Shown here piece by piece: positions 36,233 through 52,700 of a stretch of 64,000 bases of DNA. Made by a program: the position numbers and the translations under genes. The notes beneath the pieces are model-generated. The model ran no database searches, was not told the origin of the DNA, and was given only the letters and a program-made list of their open reading frames with translations. Source of the DNA: Heterostelium album PN500. Its lineage: Eukaryota; Evosea; Eumycetozoa; Acytosteliales; Acytosteliaceae. Location of the stretch: positions 372,001 to 436,000 of the forward strand of contig NW_008805086.1 of assembly GCF_000004825.1 (NCBI RefSeq), written 5' to 3'. Numbering within the stretch: the first letter of the stretch is position 1; every line of letters begins with the position of its first letter.

Positions 36233-38489
36233 GTGATGGATTCATTTACAGAAAAAGTATTTGAATTTCAACGAAGAGCAACACAAACAGTGTTGGAGAA
36301 GATGGGTGCTGCCGATAAGACTGTCGACGACCAATTCGAATATCATTTCTCAAACTTTAAGCGTCTCGGTGATTTCCTTCAGCATGTAGAGGAATCTTCG
36401 GCCACCTCCATGTTGAACATGGAGAAGCTCTGTCAGAACAACACACAACTCGTCTCGTCACTCTGTAACTTTGTCAGTTCGGAGCTGTCCGAAGACGACA
36501 TGGAATTCTCCACCGGTCAACTCGACACCTTCTTCAAAGCGAATCAACAACAAAATCAAATGCCCGATAGTCTATCATCTAAATTTCAAGAATCTATTCA
36601 AAGAGTAAGTAATTCCTATTTATTCTTATTTTTGTAATCTAACTTTATATCAATTATTATTATTATTATTATTTTTATATTATTAACTAGTTATATGATG
36701 CAATGGGAACAATGGAACATGAATTCTTAAAGTCTACCATTGATGTCATGGATCACAAGGTGATTCAACCATTAAAGAGAGATCAAGATTACAATAGAAT
36801 GACTAAACAGCTATTGGACAAAAGAAAGAAACTTAATTTAGATTATGATTCTATAAAGAAATCAAAGTATGTTTAGTTTACTGATTTTCGATCTTTATAT
36901 GGTAATATTAATATATTTTGTATTTTTTGTTGTTGTTGTTGTTGTTGATAAATATATTTAGTGATGCAGGTAGAGTTAGTTCTGTAAAACAAGAGTTTGA
37001 TTTGGTATCGAAAAAGACATATAATCATTTGCATGCCAGATCAAAGATTCGTTGTAAATTGATCGTTCATAGCATTGTCACTATGATCCAACAGTTCTGT
37101 ATGTTCTACGAGTCGAATGCACTCCTGTTGGAGGGTTTGTTGGAGATGGTAGAACCACTCGTCAACAACTATCAGTTGTCATCCAGTGATTTGGCTGATC
37201 TCTACTCTGCCAAGAAACAACCAACAACAGGAACAGGAATACCAACAACAGGAACAGCAACAGCAACAGCAACACCATCAACATCAACATCTGTACCAAT
37301 AAACAATAGTAATAATAATAATACAACATCACCACCTCCAACATATAATGAAGCAGTTAGACAACAACAACATCAACAACAGCAGTCACCTTATGGAAGT
37401 ACACCTCCACAACACTCACCTCCAACCACCAGACATCAACAGGAGAAACTATTCAACGTATGGGAAGATGACAATGAAGATAGTTCGACAACTACATCTA
37501 CAAACAGTAAAGCTAGTGTTGACGATTGGATGTATCCATCATCGACAACAACAACAACAACAAACAATAGCAATAGCAACAATTCATCACCATCCTCTTC
37601 ATATACTAAACCAAATGTTAATACTACAAATAACAATGGTAATAACAACAGATCATCAGGTGATTTCTGGTCACAACAACAGCAACAACAACAACAATCA
37701 TCTTCACAACAACAAAATAATATCAATTCGAATTTTAATCAACAACAGAGATCTAACTCTCAACAGACACCTAATCCACAACAACAACAACAACAACAAC
37801 AACAGACACCACAACAATTTAGACAACAGCAACAACAAAATAATTTCAATAATAATCAAAGAACTTCTTCACCTATTGATGACTGGATGAATCAATCACA
37901 ACCACAACAACAACAACAACAACAACAATCACAGCAACAACAAACAACACCGTCACAACAAAAACAATCAAGTGGGTATGACCATATTTTTGGAGACTTT
38001 GACTTTACTTCACCACAACAAACACCGAAACAGCAACAGCATCAACAACAACAGCAACAAAGTAACACAACACCTGGATTCCAATCTGCTTTCTTCAACG
38101 GTCCTTCAAGTGGTCCAATGCCAACGTCATCGACACCTGGATTCTCACCACATGTCGATCATCATCAACATGCCAGACAAACAATTGAACCGGGTATAAG
38201 TGATCGTGTTAAGCACTGGGCAGAGAAGAACAACCGTCGTAATAACATCCGTGTACTACTTGCAACTCTACACGAGGTACTCTGGGAGGAGAGCGGCTGG
38301 GAGAAAATCACTCTAGGTGCTGTCATCACACCGGTCCAAGTCAAGAAGGTCTATCGAAAGGCTATCATGGTAGTACATCCCGACAAGGTTAACAATGGAA
38401 CTCTAGAACAAAAGATGATTGCTCAACGTATATTCGAGAGTCTACGTGAAGAGTATGAAGTATTTAGAATTGAATCTGAGAAACCATAA
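36233..38489 (+). CDS. BAR-domain protein with C-terminal auxilin-type J domain
   Basis: Exons 36233-36604, 36691-36866 and 36962-38489 (692 codons with stop, 691 residues). Residues 1-290 form an amphipathic helical BAR-type region (FNFKRLGDFL-like start, LYDAMGTMEHEFLKSTIDVMDHKVIQPLK, DFDLVSKKTYNHLHARSK-like helix). Then follow about 270 residues of Gln/Asn/Ser/Pro-rich linker with DDWMYPS and DDWMNQS short acidic-Trp motifs, possibly clathrin or adaptor binding. The C-terminus (about 595-691) is an auxilin/GAK-type J domain: LATLHEVLWEESGWEKI, then VKKVYRKAIMVVHPDKVN with the HPD motif that stimulates Hsp70. The likely role is recruiting Hsc70 to curved membranes for clathrin-coat disassembly. 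The intron 1 splice is chosen to keep the BAR helix continuous. Confidence 0.82.
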
Positions 38490-38711
38490 TAATCGTAATA
38501 AGTTTGGAATCAATCATATCTCTCAAAAAAAAAAAAACATCAAATCAAATCTGTCAAAACAAACAACAACAAATTAAATCAATCTTTGATCAATCATTTA
38601 TTATATCATATTATTATATTATTACAAAAAAAATAAAATAAAATAAAATAAAACATATAAAAATATTAAACTGATAATATTATTATTAATTTTTAATATT
38701 TAATTAAAAAA
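38490..38711. other. Short intergenic region
   Basis: 3' flank with A-runs. No gene seen. Confidence 0.5.
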
Positions 38712-39206
38712 ATGTTAAACCAACTTTTACTGCTTTCTTCATTCATTCTTTACTTTACACAAATTTATTTAAATATTATTGTTGTCAATTATCCAAGATT
38801 CATTGATTTATTATATTCATTTCCCATGAGCTTGGCAGAGATTATAAATGTTGAAGAGAATGAGACAACTTCAACATCATTGTCAACTGCTCTCCTTATA
38901 TTGAGGGGTCGATGGATACCAGACAGAGTAGAACAATTGCAAAAAGTAAGTTAAAACTAAGAAAATTGCATATATATAACCTAATGATCATTCTCTTAAC
39001 ATCAATCTTTTTTTGCATATATATCTATTTCATTTCCAACAACCATAAGAAAAAAAAGAAAGACTAAATATGGATCATGACCTTCTGACTGTTTCCTCTT
39101 TTCTTTTCAAACTATTTTTTTACTTTAATTTAATTAAATCTGATTTTCGCAAAATTCAAATCTTTTTTTTTTTTTTTTTTAGATAAATTTGAATTTCATT
39201 AAATAA
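38712..39206 (+). CDS. Possible small membrane or secreted protein (unknown)
   Basis: Two inferred exons, 38712-38945 and 39183-39206, give 85 residues. The intron (235 bp) has a good donor (AAA/GTAAGT) and a T-rich acceptor. Residues 3-27 are hydrophobic (LLLLSSFILYFTQIYLNIIVV), a signal anchor or signal peptide. The rest is a soluble-looking segment (SLAEIINVEENETTSTS...LLILRGRWIPDRVEQLQK). The internal Met at 38826 could be the true start, which would remove the hydrophobic part. The family is not recognised. The non-repetitive amino acid composition in AT-rich DNA supports a real gene. Confidence 0.45.
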
Positions 39207-39740
39207 ATTAAATTAAAAAAATAACAATTTTAATTTTTGATTTTTGATAATTAAATAAATATGGTTATTTTTTAATTCAACCAAGAAAAATAAACATATT
39301 TAGATAATATTATAAATCAACCCTTCAAAACAGAGAAATAAATTAAAAAAAATTATCAGTTCACATTTTTTTTATCATAGATTAAAAAAAAATCAATTAT
39401 CAAATAATTCTATTCTGTCTGTTTGATTTTAAAAACAAAACAAAAAAAATAGTGGATTGATTTAATTTAAATTTATTAACTACTTTGTTTTATTATTTGA
39501 ATTAAGTTTATTAAATAATATCTTATTTCTTTCTTTATTATTTTATTTATTTATATAATATTTATAAATATATATATATTATTAGAGTTAGTTTAGTTTA
39601 GTTTATTATCTATTAATAATTATTGTTGTTGTTGTTTATATAAAAGTGTAAAATAGTAGTATATAGTATAGTATTAGTAGTTTTAAAATAGTACAATCAA
39701 TAGAGGTCTAGAAAGAGAAAGAGATTGAAAAGATAGATCA
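39207..39740. other. Intergenic, AT-rich
   Basis: Promoter region of the USP7 gene, with many A/T runs. No coding sequence seen. Confidence 0.55.
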
Positions 39741-43704
<3,964 letters not shown>

Positions 43705-43779
43705 ATAATTGTTGTATAAATAAAGAAATTAATCATTGTCTATTTTTGAAATAATAATTGATCTTTTATTAAGATGGGT

Positions 43780-46700
43780 TTATGATGTTGTTGATGTTGT
43801 CTCTTCTTGGTAGGTGATTGTACTATTTGGATATAGTTTCATTCCATTCCAAAATATATTCAATTGTTTTGTGTATGATCCACTTGAATATGCTGGAATT
43901 GTACAGTTAACATAGAATGAACTTTCTATGGTACAATTAAGTGGTGAATTATCTAATTTGAGAGCCACTGCTTGAGGATCGCTCCAATATAAATTCTTTA
44001 GTTGAATGACACTGCCATTGTTTGGAATACTTGGAAGACCATTGAAAAAGTCTAAAGATTTAAAATCATAGGATAAGTAAAAAAAGTTTTGTTTGAATAA
44101 TTCTAATCGGTTAACTTACCATTATTGATAATTTCTATTGTTGAGATAGTAATGTTTTGAATGATTGTTGATTGGTTGGTATGACTAACATTCAAAATTT
44201 GATTGATCGATGTTATTATTACTGACTGGTCTGCGTTTGGTAACAAAGAAATTAATGAGTTATTCCATCCAATATTCTCAAAGAATGTCCAATTATATTT
44301 TCCATATCCTAAAGAAATTGATAGTGTGTCGTTGTTGGAGATGCTGATTGTATTATTCGGATTTACATTCAAGAGGGCAATGTTGTCGAATTGAGTTGAT
44401 ACAATATTTGGTTTGGCAATGGTATAATATTTACTATGGTAGATGCTAGTAATATTTTTGGGTTCAGAATTATCGATGAGAGTGACAGTGCTGTTGTTTG
44501 GAATATCGACACTAATTAATGTAGGTGTGGCGTTGATATTGAATGAACGTGTAATATTGATACCATTATACACAGAGTAAATGAAAACAGTTGCATTCAC
44601 AGGTTGGCTGATATTCTCACGACCATCTTGTAAACCATTAAAGTTGTGATCTATAAATAGATTTAGATTGAGCACCGATTTATATTTAATGGAAATCATT
44701 GAACCATTCTTTTGGGCAATACAGCTTGATGGAAGTGAGAAGCTGTGATAAGTTGCTGAATAATTATAGTTAAATTGTGATAGATCGAGCTCTCCATATT
44801 GGATTGTAAGTTTTTGGTTCTGTGAATTTGATATTGAGCCTAAACATCCAAATGATGATTTCCAGAATACTGAAATATTCTTTTGAACATCAATTTGGTT
44901 TACAATATGTTTAACATATCTACAACAATAGATTGGACTGGCATGAAGTATGGAGTGGAGGCAACACTAATGACTGATAAGCTATAGGTACCGGCTTGTG
45001 TGAAACCAAATTCAATGAAACCACTTGCATTGCTGTAAACGATTGTGTTCATAATCTTGATAGCTACATTTGGCAATCCAACTTCATCTTCGTCATATTG
45101 ATTATTAAAATTGGTATCATTAAAAATCAATGCACTAAGATGACTGATGATGGGATCTCCTCCGGTTGTGGATCCGCCTGAAGTTGATCCTGTGCTGGTT
45201 GTAGGGATTCCAGTTGTTACATCTGTTGTAGAACCAGTACCTGTTGTGCTTGGTGTCGATGAATCTACATATGTAAGAGTTTGAATGTTGTATAAATCAA
45301 TGTTATTCCATTTAGAGGTGATTTGCTTGGTGAGTGGTCCAGAGGTCCAAGGTGGAATTACACATTCAAGATTGGCTCCTAATTGATTGCATGTCAAAGT
45401 AACACCATCAATTGAATAAACTGGAACACCGAAAGGATAATCATTAGAGATGTTGAATGTACCACCATTGATAGATACTGGATTGACAAATAAATCTAAA
45501 AGTAAAAAAAACAGATTAATATTTTTCTAATCTCTATTATTTTTTATGAATAACTAACTTACTTGGATTTACAATTTCAACAGTTCCATAATTGATATCA
45601 ATAACTGAATATTCATTTTCGGAAGTCTCGAAGGTACGAACATCATTAAATATAACAGTTTGGTTATTTCCAACGATAAACGATAATGATGATTGATTCC
45701 ATCCAATGCTTGAGAAGAAACTTGCGTTATACTTGGCATTTGTCAATGAAAGTATTTCAGAGGTTTCTGTGCTGGTAAATGATATTGTCTTTGATGGTGA
45801 CACACCAATGAAACCAATAGATTTATCAATCGAAGAGACAACTGTTGGGTCTGTAACTTGGACAAAGTAGTGATTTACAATTGATGTCATTTCACCAGAA
45901 TTCATAAAATCGATGTGGGAGCTTGATGGAATATCAATTTGATTGTTCAATGGGTAGGAATATGAACGAATCAAACTATTACCTTCAACTGTAGAGATAA
46001 TGTTGAAATCCATTGGTGAACTTGTTGGTGTATGACTTCCATTCAAGTATTGATCAATGTATAAAGACATGTTCAAATTGGTTTCTAGAAATTTTTGAAT
46101 GTTAATAATCAATAATTAAAAGTTATAACAAAATTAATTTAAAACATACTGTAGTTGATATTAATATCAGTACCAGATAGAGTAACTTGACAATAATCTG
46201 GGAAACTTGTTGTAATTGTTTCATATGAGAAGAAATCAAAGTTCAACAAATCATATTGTCCATATTGTAATGTAACATTCTTTGATGCTGTTGAAGCTAC
46301 ACCAATACATCCATTTGGTGCTATAATTATGAATGAAAAAAAGGAAAAAGAATAATAAATTAGTATATCAATCTTGACTATAAATAATTTGGTCTGAGAT
46401 ATTGATATTTACTTTTCTTGAAAACTGGAATGTCTTGTTCATAGCCTTCGAATGTGAATGGAGCATGGAATCTTGATTGTGGCAAGAAGTAGTTTTCTCC
46501 AAAGTTTGGTGATGCACTGACCATGATTGCGTAGTAACCAAGTTGTCTTGTTGTTTTAATTTCATAGGTTCCATCATCTTTGATTGTACCTTGGGTGTAA
46601 GTATCATCATCAGAGATCAATCCAATCTGTAAACCATCGCCATTCAGTTGAATGTCATCTCCATCGAATTGACCATTGAAGTTTCTGTCATCGTAGAGTT

Positions 46701-49700
46701 TACCTGTGATCTTGGTTTCAAAGAGTAATGCAGGTGGATCTGGAATGCTTCCTGGTGTTGGATTCATCCAATCTGGGAATTCAGGTTCTGGGTCGTCTTC
46801 ACCTGGTCTGTCGTCTGAGGAGGAACTGTCAAAGTCACAGAACCATCCATTTCCACTGAGTAGTTTGAATCCAAATCTGAATCTGAATCTTGATAAAATT
46901 CTGTATCTGTCGAGTTCCCATCCAGTGATATCTACTCTCATGAATTTAAACCATTGGATGTCAGTAATTGGGTATGGGAAATCTGGAGGTGTTACTAAAT
47001 TTAATATTGATGGTCCAGTTACAACACTTCCGATTGGTGGACATCCAGAGCAAGGAGCTATTGTAGTCTTTATCATTATTTTCACTTTAATAGATGGATT
47101 AACACCCCAAATGATTTTCTCAACACGAAGAATATAAATCACTTGTTCAGTAATTTCTTCGGTAGAGCCAGTAGTACTTGTTGTTTGAACATCTGTTGTT
47201 GGTGTTGTGGTTGTTGTAGTAACTGATGTGGATGCTGTCGTACCAGTAGTTGGTGATACAGTTGTACCTGTTGTTGGTGTTGCGGTTGTACCAGTAGTTG
47301 GTGTTGTTGTTCCAGTAGTTGGTGATACAGTTGTACCAGTGGTTGGGGATGCAGTTGTACCAGTAGTTGGAGTTGTTGTACCAGTGCTTGGATTGGCTGT
47401 AGTTGGATTAGTTGTTCCAGTTGTTCCAGTTGTTCCAGTTGTTGAAGTTGTTGACGTTGTACCGGTAGTTGGAGTATCGGTTGTTGGATTTGTAGTTGGG
47501 GTTGAAGTTGTACTAGTAGTTGGTGATACAGTTGTACCAGTGGTTGGGGTTGCAGTTGTACCAGTAGTTGGAGTTGTTGTACCAGTGCTTGGATTGGCTG
47601 TAGTTGGAGTAGTTGTTCCAGTTGTTGAAGTTGTTGAAGTTGTACCGGTAGTTGGAGTATCGGTTGTTGGATTTGAAGTGGTTGATGTAGTTGTGGTTGT
47701 AGTTGTTGTTGTAGTTGAGTCTTGATTATCATTTGTAAAGGTAAACTGACTGGTTGTGCTTTGTGAATAGAAAGAAAGTTCAACTGGGAATTCTCCTGGA
47801 ACTCCAGATGGTTGAATTGTACAAGATACGCTTTGTGATGACTGAACTTGGATATTTGAGCATGATACTGCACCAATTAATATGTGAGTGAGCAATGACT
47901 GACCTGGTAAACCAAGATTGGAACCTGAAATTACAACTGAGCTTGGTTGGTTATATTTTCCTTGGTTGGGTGTGATCAGAGTGATTGAAGGTGGATTATA
48001 TGAGAAATCAGTGTTTGTATTACTGGTTTGTGATCCAACAGACACTGTAATGGGAATATCTTTTCCACCACCTGAAGGCACTGTAATTGTGATTGAATTA
48101 TCTGAAGATGATACAATGGTAGCAGCTTGTAAATTGAAATTGACAGTTGGAGAGATTTCACCATTCTTGAAGAATTTACCAGAAATATCTAATTGATAAT
48201 TACCATCTACCGATCCAGATTCTGGGCTGATAGAATCAATAGTTGGTTCACCAGTATAGGTGTAGGTAACGTTGGTTTCTTGTGATTGTTCACCATCAAG
48301 TGTAACACTGACAATTTCCTCGGTGTTTCTATCATAAACAGGAACATTACATTGCAATCTATCCTTTCCATTTAGTTTGCTTAATACCACTAGATTGGTG
48401 CAATCTCCTGCATCACCAATGGTAGCAGTTGGGTCTTGTCCAAAGTAATTACCTGTGATCGTTACCAATGTATTTTGGTCACGATCAGCTGTATTTGGAG
48501 AGATTGAAGTGACAATCGGTGATTTATAATCAAAGAGTTGGTTTGGTTCTGATGTTGGTTGAGTACCGACAATAATCTTGATCTCTTTGTTTTTACCTGT
48601 ACCACTTGGGATTTGACATCGAACTGTGTTGTGATCTATCCATTCAAATGATTGACATTGTTGTCCATCAATGGAAATTGAATTATTGGAATCTTGTTGT
48701 CTTTGATTGACTGGTCCAACATGTTCAGATGGTATAAAGTTTTCACCTTTAATTGTAATCCAATCACCTCCTGATGGATCACCATAATACTTTGTATTAT
48801 CCAATGTTGGAGCTAAACATTAAAAAAAGGTGTAAGAATTTATGTAATAAATTATGTAAATAACAAAAAATAAAAAAAAAACTTACCATTATATCTAAAC
48901 ATTGTATTTGTAGATTGATTACCGACAAAGAGAATTAATGGTAAATCTTTTCCAATTCCAGATGGTGAGTTGCAAATGATTTTAGATGAATCAATCCATT
49001 CAATGTCAGAACACAATATATTATTGATTGTTATGTTGGAGTTAAGTGGATCAACATTCTTTGGAACAAAGTTTAATCCTTCGATGGTTATAGATGAACC
49101 TGTTGTATTTGAACTTGTTACATTGTTTATTGTTGGAGCTATATTATTGAATAAAAAATAAAATATAAGTATTAAATTGATGAAATATTGATAACAAAAA
49201 AAGAAACATACGATTATATGAGAAATTGATAGACTCTAATGATTTTTGACCACCAACAAATATTGAAACTGTTAAGTTTGCACCAATACCAGGTGGAATT
49301 ACACCATGTACCATTGATGAGTTGGTAAATGAGATGTTGTGAATGAGATAAGTTCCGATGCTGGAGTTACTGAAGGTGATAGGTCCTTCGAAAGTATCAT
49401 ATCTTGGATCGAGAATATACTCTGAATAAATATCGGTTATGTTGATTTCATTAGGAGCGAAATCATATCCGAAAATAGTAATATCACCACCTCCATCAGT
49501 ATTGGATTGATACTCTGTTAGATTCATTATGGTTGGTCTGTTGTATGCAACTCCACTGTAGTCAATATTCGAGAAGTACTCGTGATAAGAGAGATTGACT
49601 GGAATATTATATCCAACACCTGGAGGAAGATAACAAATGATACAATCGAAATTAACGGTGGTTCTGTATGTTTCGTTTATGAGGATATAAGGATCGAACT

Positions 49701-52700
49701 CTCCATAGAAATATGGATCGGTTGGAGTTGCTATTTCATTTCCATCTTTATCTTCGTATTTCTGGTTATAGTGACAATCAATATCCATTTGGCATTCAAC
49801 AAAAACATTGAGATGTACGGTGACATTGTAATCGGACATACCAAGAGGTCCGAGATCAGATCCGACCACCCAGAAAACTCCACCTGTCGATGTGTTGGTT
49901 GAGTTTGGTTGTATGACTTGTTCGATCTTTGGAATTGGATAAGTGAATGTTGGTCCATCTTGAGAAATCTGACCGTCTACAAAGATTGAAACCGTATTGA
50001 CTCCAACATGTGCTGGTATGATACAGATTGCAGTACTATCGTCAATTCTCTGGGAGATATCACAACTGGCTGATCCGATATAGATGGTGATTGCACTGTT
50101 TGTCTCACCAAAATAGTTTCCGGTAACAGTCATCTCACCTCCACCAGGACTTGGGTATGTATTAATTGAAATCGAATTGATCACTGGTTCTTTATAATCC
50201 ATTGAGAAATCCATATTGTCTTCAGTGGTTTGGTTGGCCACATTAATGGTAATGAGTTTATCCAGACCAGTTCCATTGGTAATGAATACCAGTGATTCAA
50301 CACCACTGCTCGCATCATACAAGAATTGAACAATTGGATGTTGATAGTTATCAACAATAAGAGTTGTATCAATATTATCGAAACCAAAGTTTCTTCCATT
50401 GATAGTTACTCTATCACCAACTGTTTTAACTGGCCAACTCACTGTTGTGAGAGATTTAATCACTGGAATATCGTAGGAATAGATATATTGTGACAATGGT
50501 GTTTCTTGAGGTAGTTTACTATTGATATTGGAATAGGTGATTGGATATACACCAACACCTTGACCAACAGTACAAATCAATTGATTATCTGTTGCTGTTT
50601 GAACTTGACAAATCTTTGAACCAACCTTGACTTGAACACCTATTTCCGATAGTTTGTGACCAACTAATGTAATGGCATTGTCGTTGGAATGAGTCGGTCT
50701 GTTGGTACCTGTGATATTTGTTACAATAGGACCACTTGGGCATATCGAAAGGATGGCACCACTTTCAAAATCAGATTCACTTGACATACTGAAATTACAT
50801 AGATAGTTTTTGTAGGTGATGATTACCAAACCAGTTGAGCTATCTGTTGGTACAAAGAATGTTTCAACTTCGTTATAAACTAAACGCTTCTCGGCAATGT
50901 TGATTTGATTGGTAAGAACTCTTGTGAGTATTTCCAAACCTTTCGGTGTGACAAGGTATCCATTTTCAATTCCAAACTCACAGAGTGTTGGATCGACAAC
51001 TTGTAACAATGATTCCAAAAGCTTTGAATAATTATAGAATTTGGCAAATTGTTGAGAATATACGACATTGATAGCTTGGTTTGTTAACCAATCACTGGGT
51101 GGATCTGCTGAGGAAATCCAAGATGATGCGAAATTCTGTACTTCTGAAATTGGTGGAATTAAAGTTGCGTCGATTGTCGATTGACAGATTCCAAGTGATT
51201 GTAAAACATTCTTGAAATCAGATGGGTCCGAAGGAGTACTTGCTGAAACTTTACAATAATTACACTCAAAGATATTATTGTATTTCATGATTGATCTTGC
51301 ATTTGAAATGATTAATTGGTGATACGGATGTGATGCTTGCATATCGAACAGTGATTCTGAGAATGTTAGGATATCGCTGGTTGATACAATCGATTTTGTA
51401 TTGTTGAGTATCGAGATGAAATCAATTTGATAACCGTCGTTGTTGTCACTGTATGGTGGTCTTCTAAGTGCATTTTCTTGATAATCATCATTGTCGGAAT
51501 CACTCAGATCCCAGAGGTATGCAGTTATCCAGGAGTGTGAGTATATAGCGTTTCTTCTTGTTAATCTCAAACTATTGAACCATTCAAGATCGATTGATTC
51601 TCCATTTTGGTTAATGAGTGATCGAACTGTGCTCTTTGGTAATGTTGGTAGAGTAAGTTCACGTAGTTTCATAGCGACATAGTTGACTAAACCACCAAGA
51701 AGTGCTGATTGTTTAGATGATCCGAAACTTTCGAAATCGTTCAATGTCACTGGTAAATCAGTGGATGAGATACCACCATTCAATTGTAACAAAAGATCAT
51801 AACTTAGTGATCTGAACAACGATTCTACATCCAATGGATCAATTGAGATTGGAATCGATTGATGTTGATTTAGAATTGCCTTATTATCATTGTTGATAAC
51901 CAATTCCAAGTTACCTAATGATCCATAACCAAAACTGTCTCTTACAGCTTTGGATAGTTGCAATAGTTTAAAGATATAAATAATATTTTGACTCTTTACA
52001 TTGTTGTTTGTTTGTGGCACGTATGATCCTGATACATTGTAGGTTGGGAATGTGTAAACGTTTCCATCCAAGCTCTTTACTGATATGGTTTCGTTGATTG
52101 TTTGCAAAAGGATATTGAACTTCGGTTGGTAGATACCACGGAATGAGAATATGGCAACTGAATCGGTTTGGTAGGTCTGTGGATTGGTTTGATTCAATGG
52201 ACAGAACTGAGTGGTACATTCAACACTGGTTATCGAGAGTTTGGTATTTGGTAAGAGTGGATCGACCGATTCTAAATATTGTGAAAGCAATTGATCGGCA
52301 TCTCCATAGGTATTATCCAATAGCAATTTAGATTTAATTGAGATTAGATATTGATTCTTAATCTCTTTGTTGGAGCACTGCTGTGATGTGCAATTCTCTA
52401 TTTGATATTTAAAGATTGTTTCAATAAAGAATTGAGCGAATTGTGCCTTTGGTTTGACGCAAACTGCAATACCACCACCAATAGTAGTCTTGGCAGTGTA
52501 GTCACCCAAACAGAGATGAGTATCATTGAAACCAAGGAAACTACGATCAACCTCTGATTTCCATTGTGAAATAGCTAATGAGATATTGTTTTGTTTTACG
52601 AATTTCAATGGTAACTTGGTTTCAATTACGGCAACAGCACCTGGTGGTATTCTGTATCTGGATGGGAGAGTAATCGACATTGGAACTAATCCAATTGGTG

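Noticed and set aside
37348-37890. Alternative-frame 180-codon open frame in the Q/N-rich linker of the BAR/J gene
   Set aside because: A shadow created by CAA/AAT repeats, which are open in several frames.
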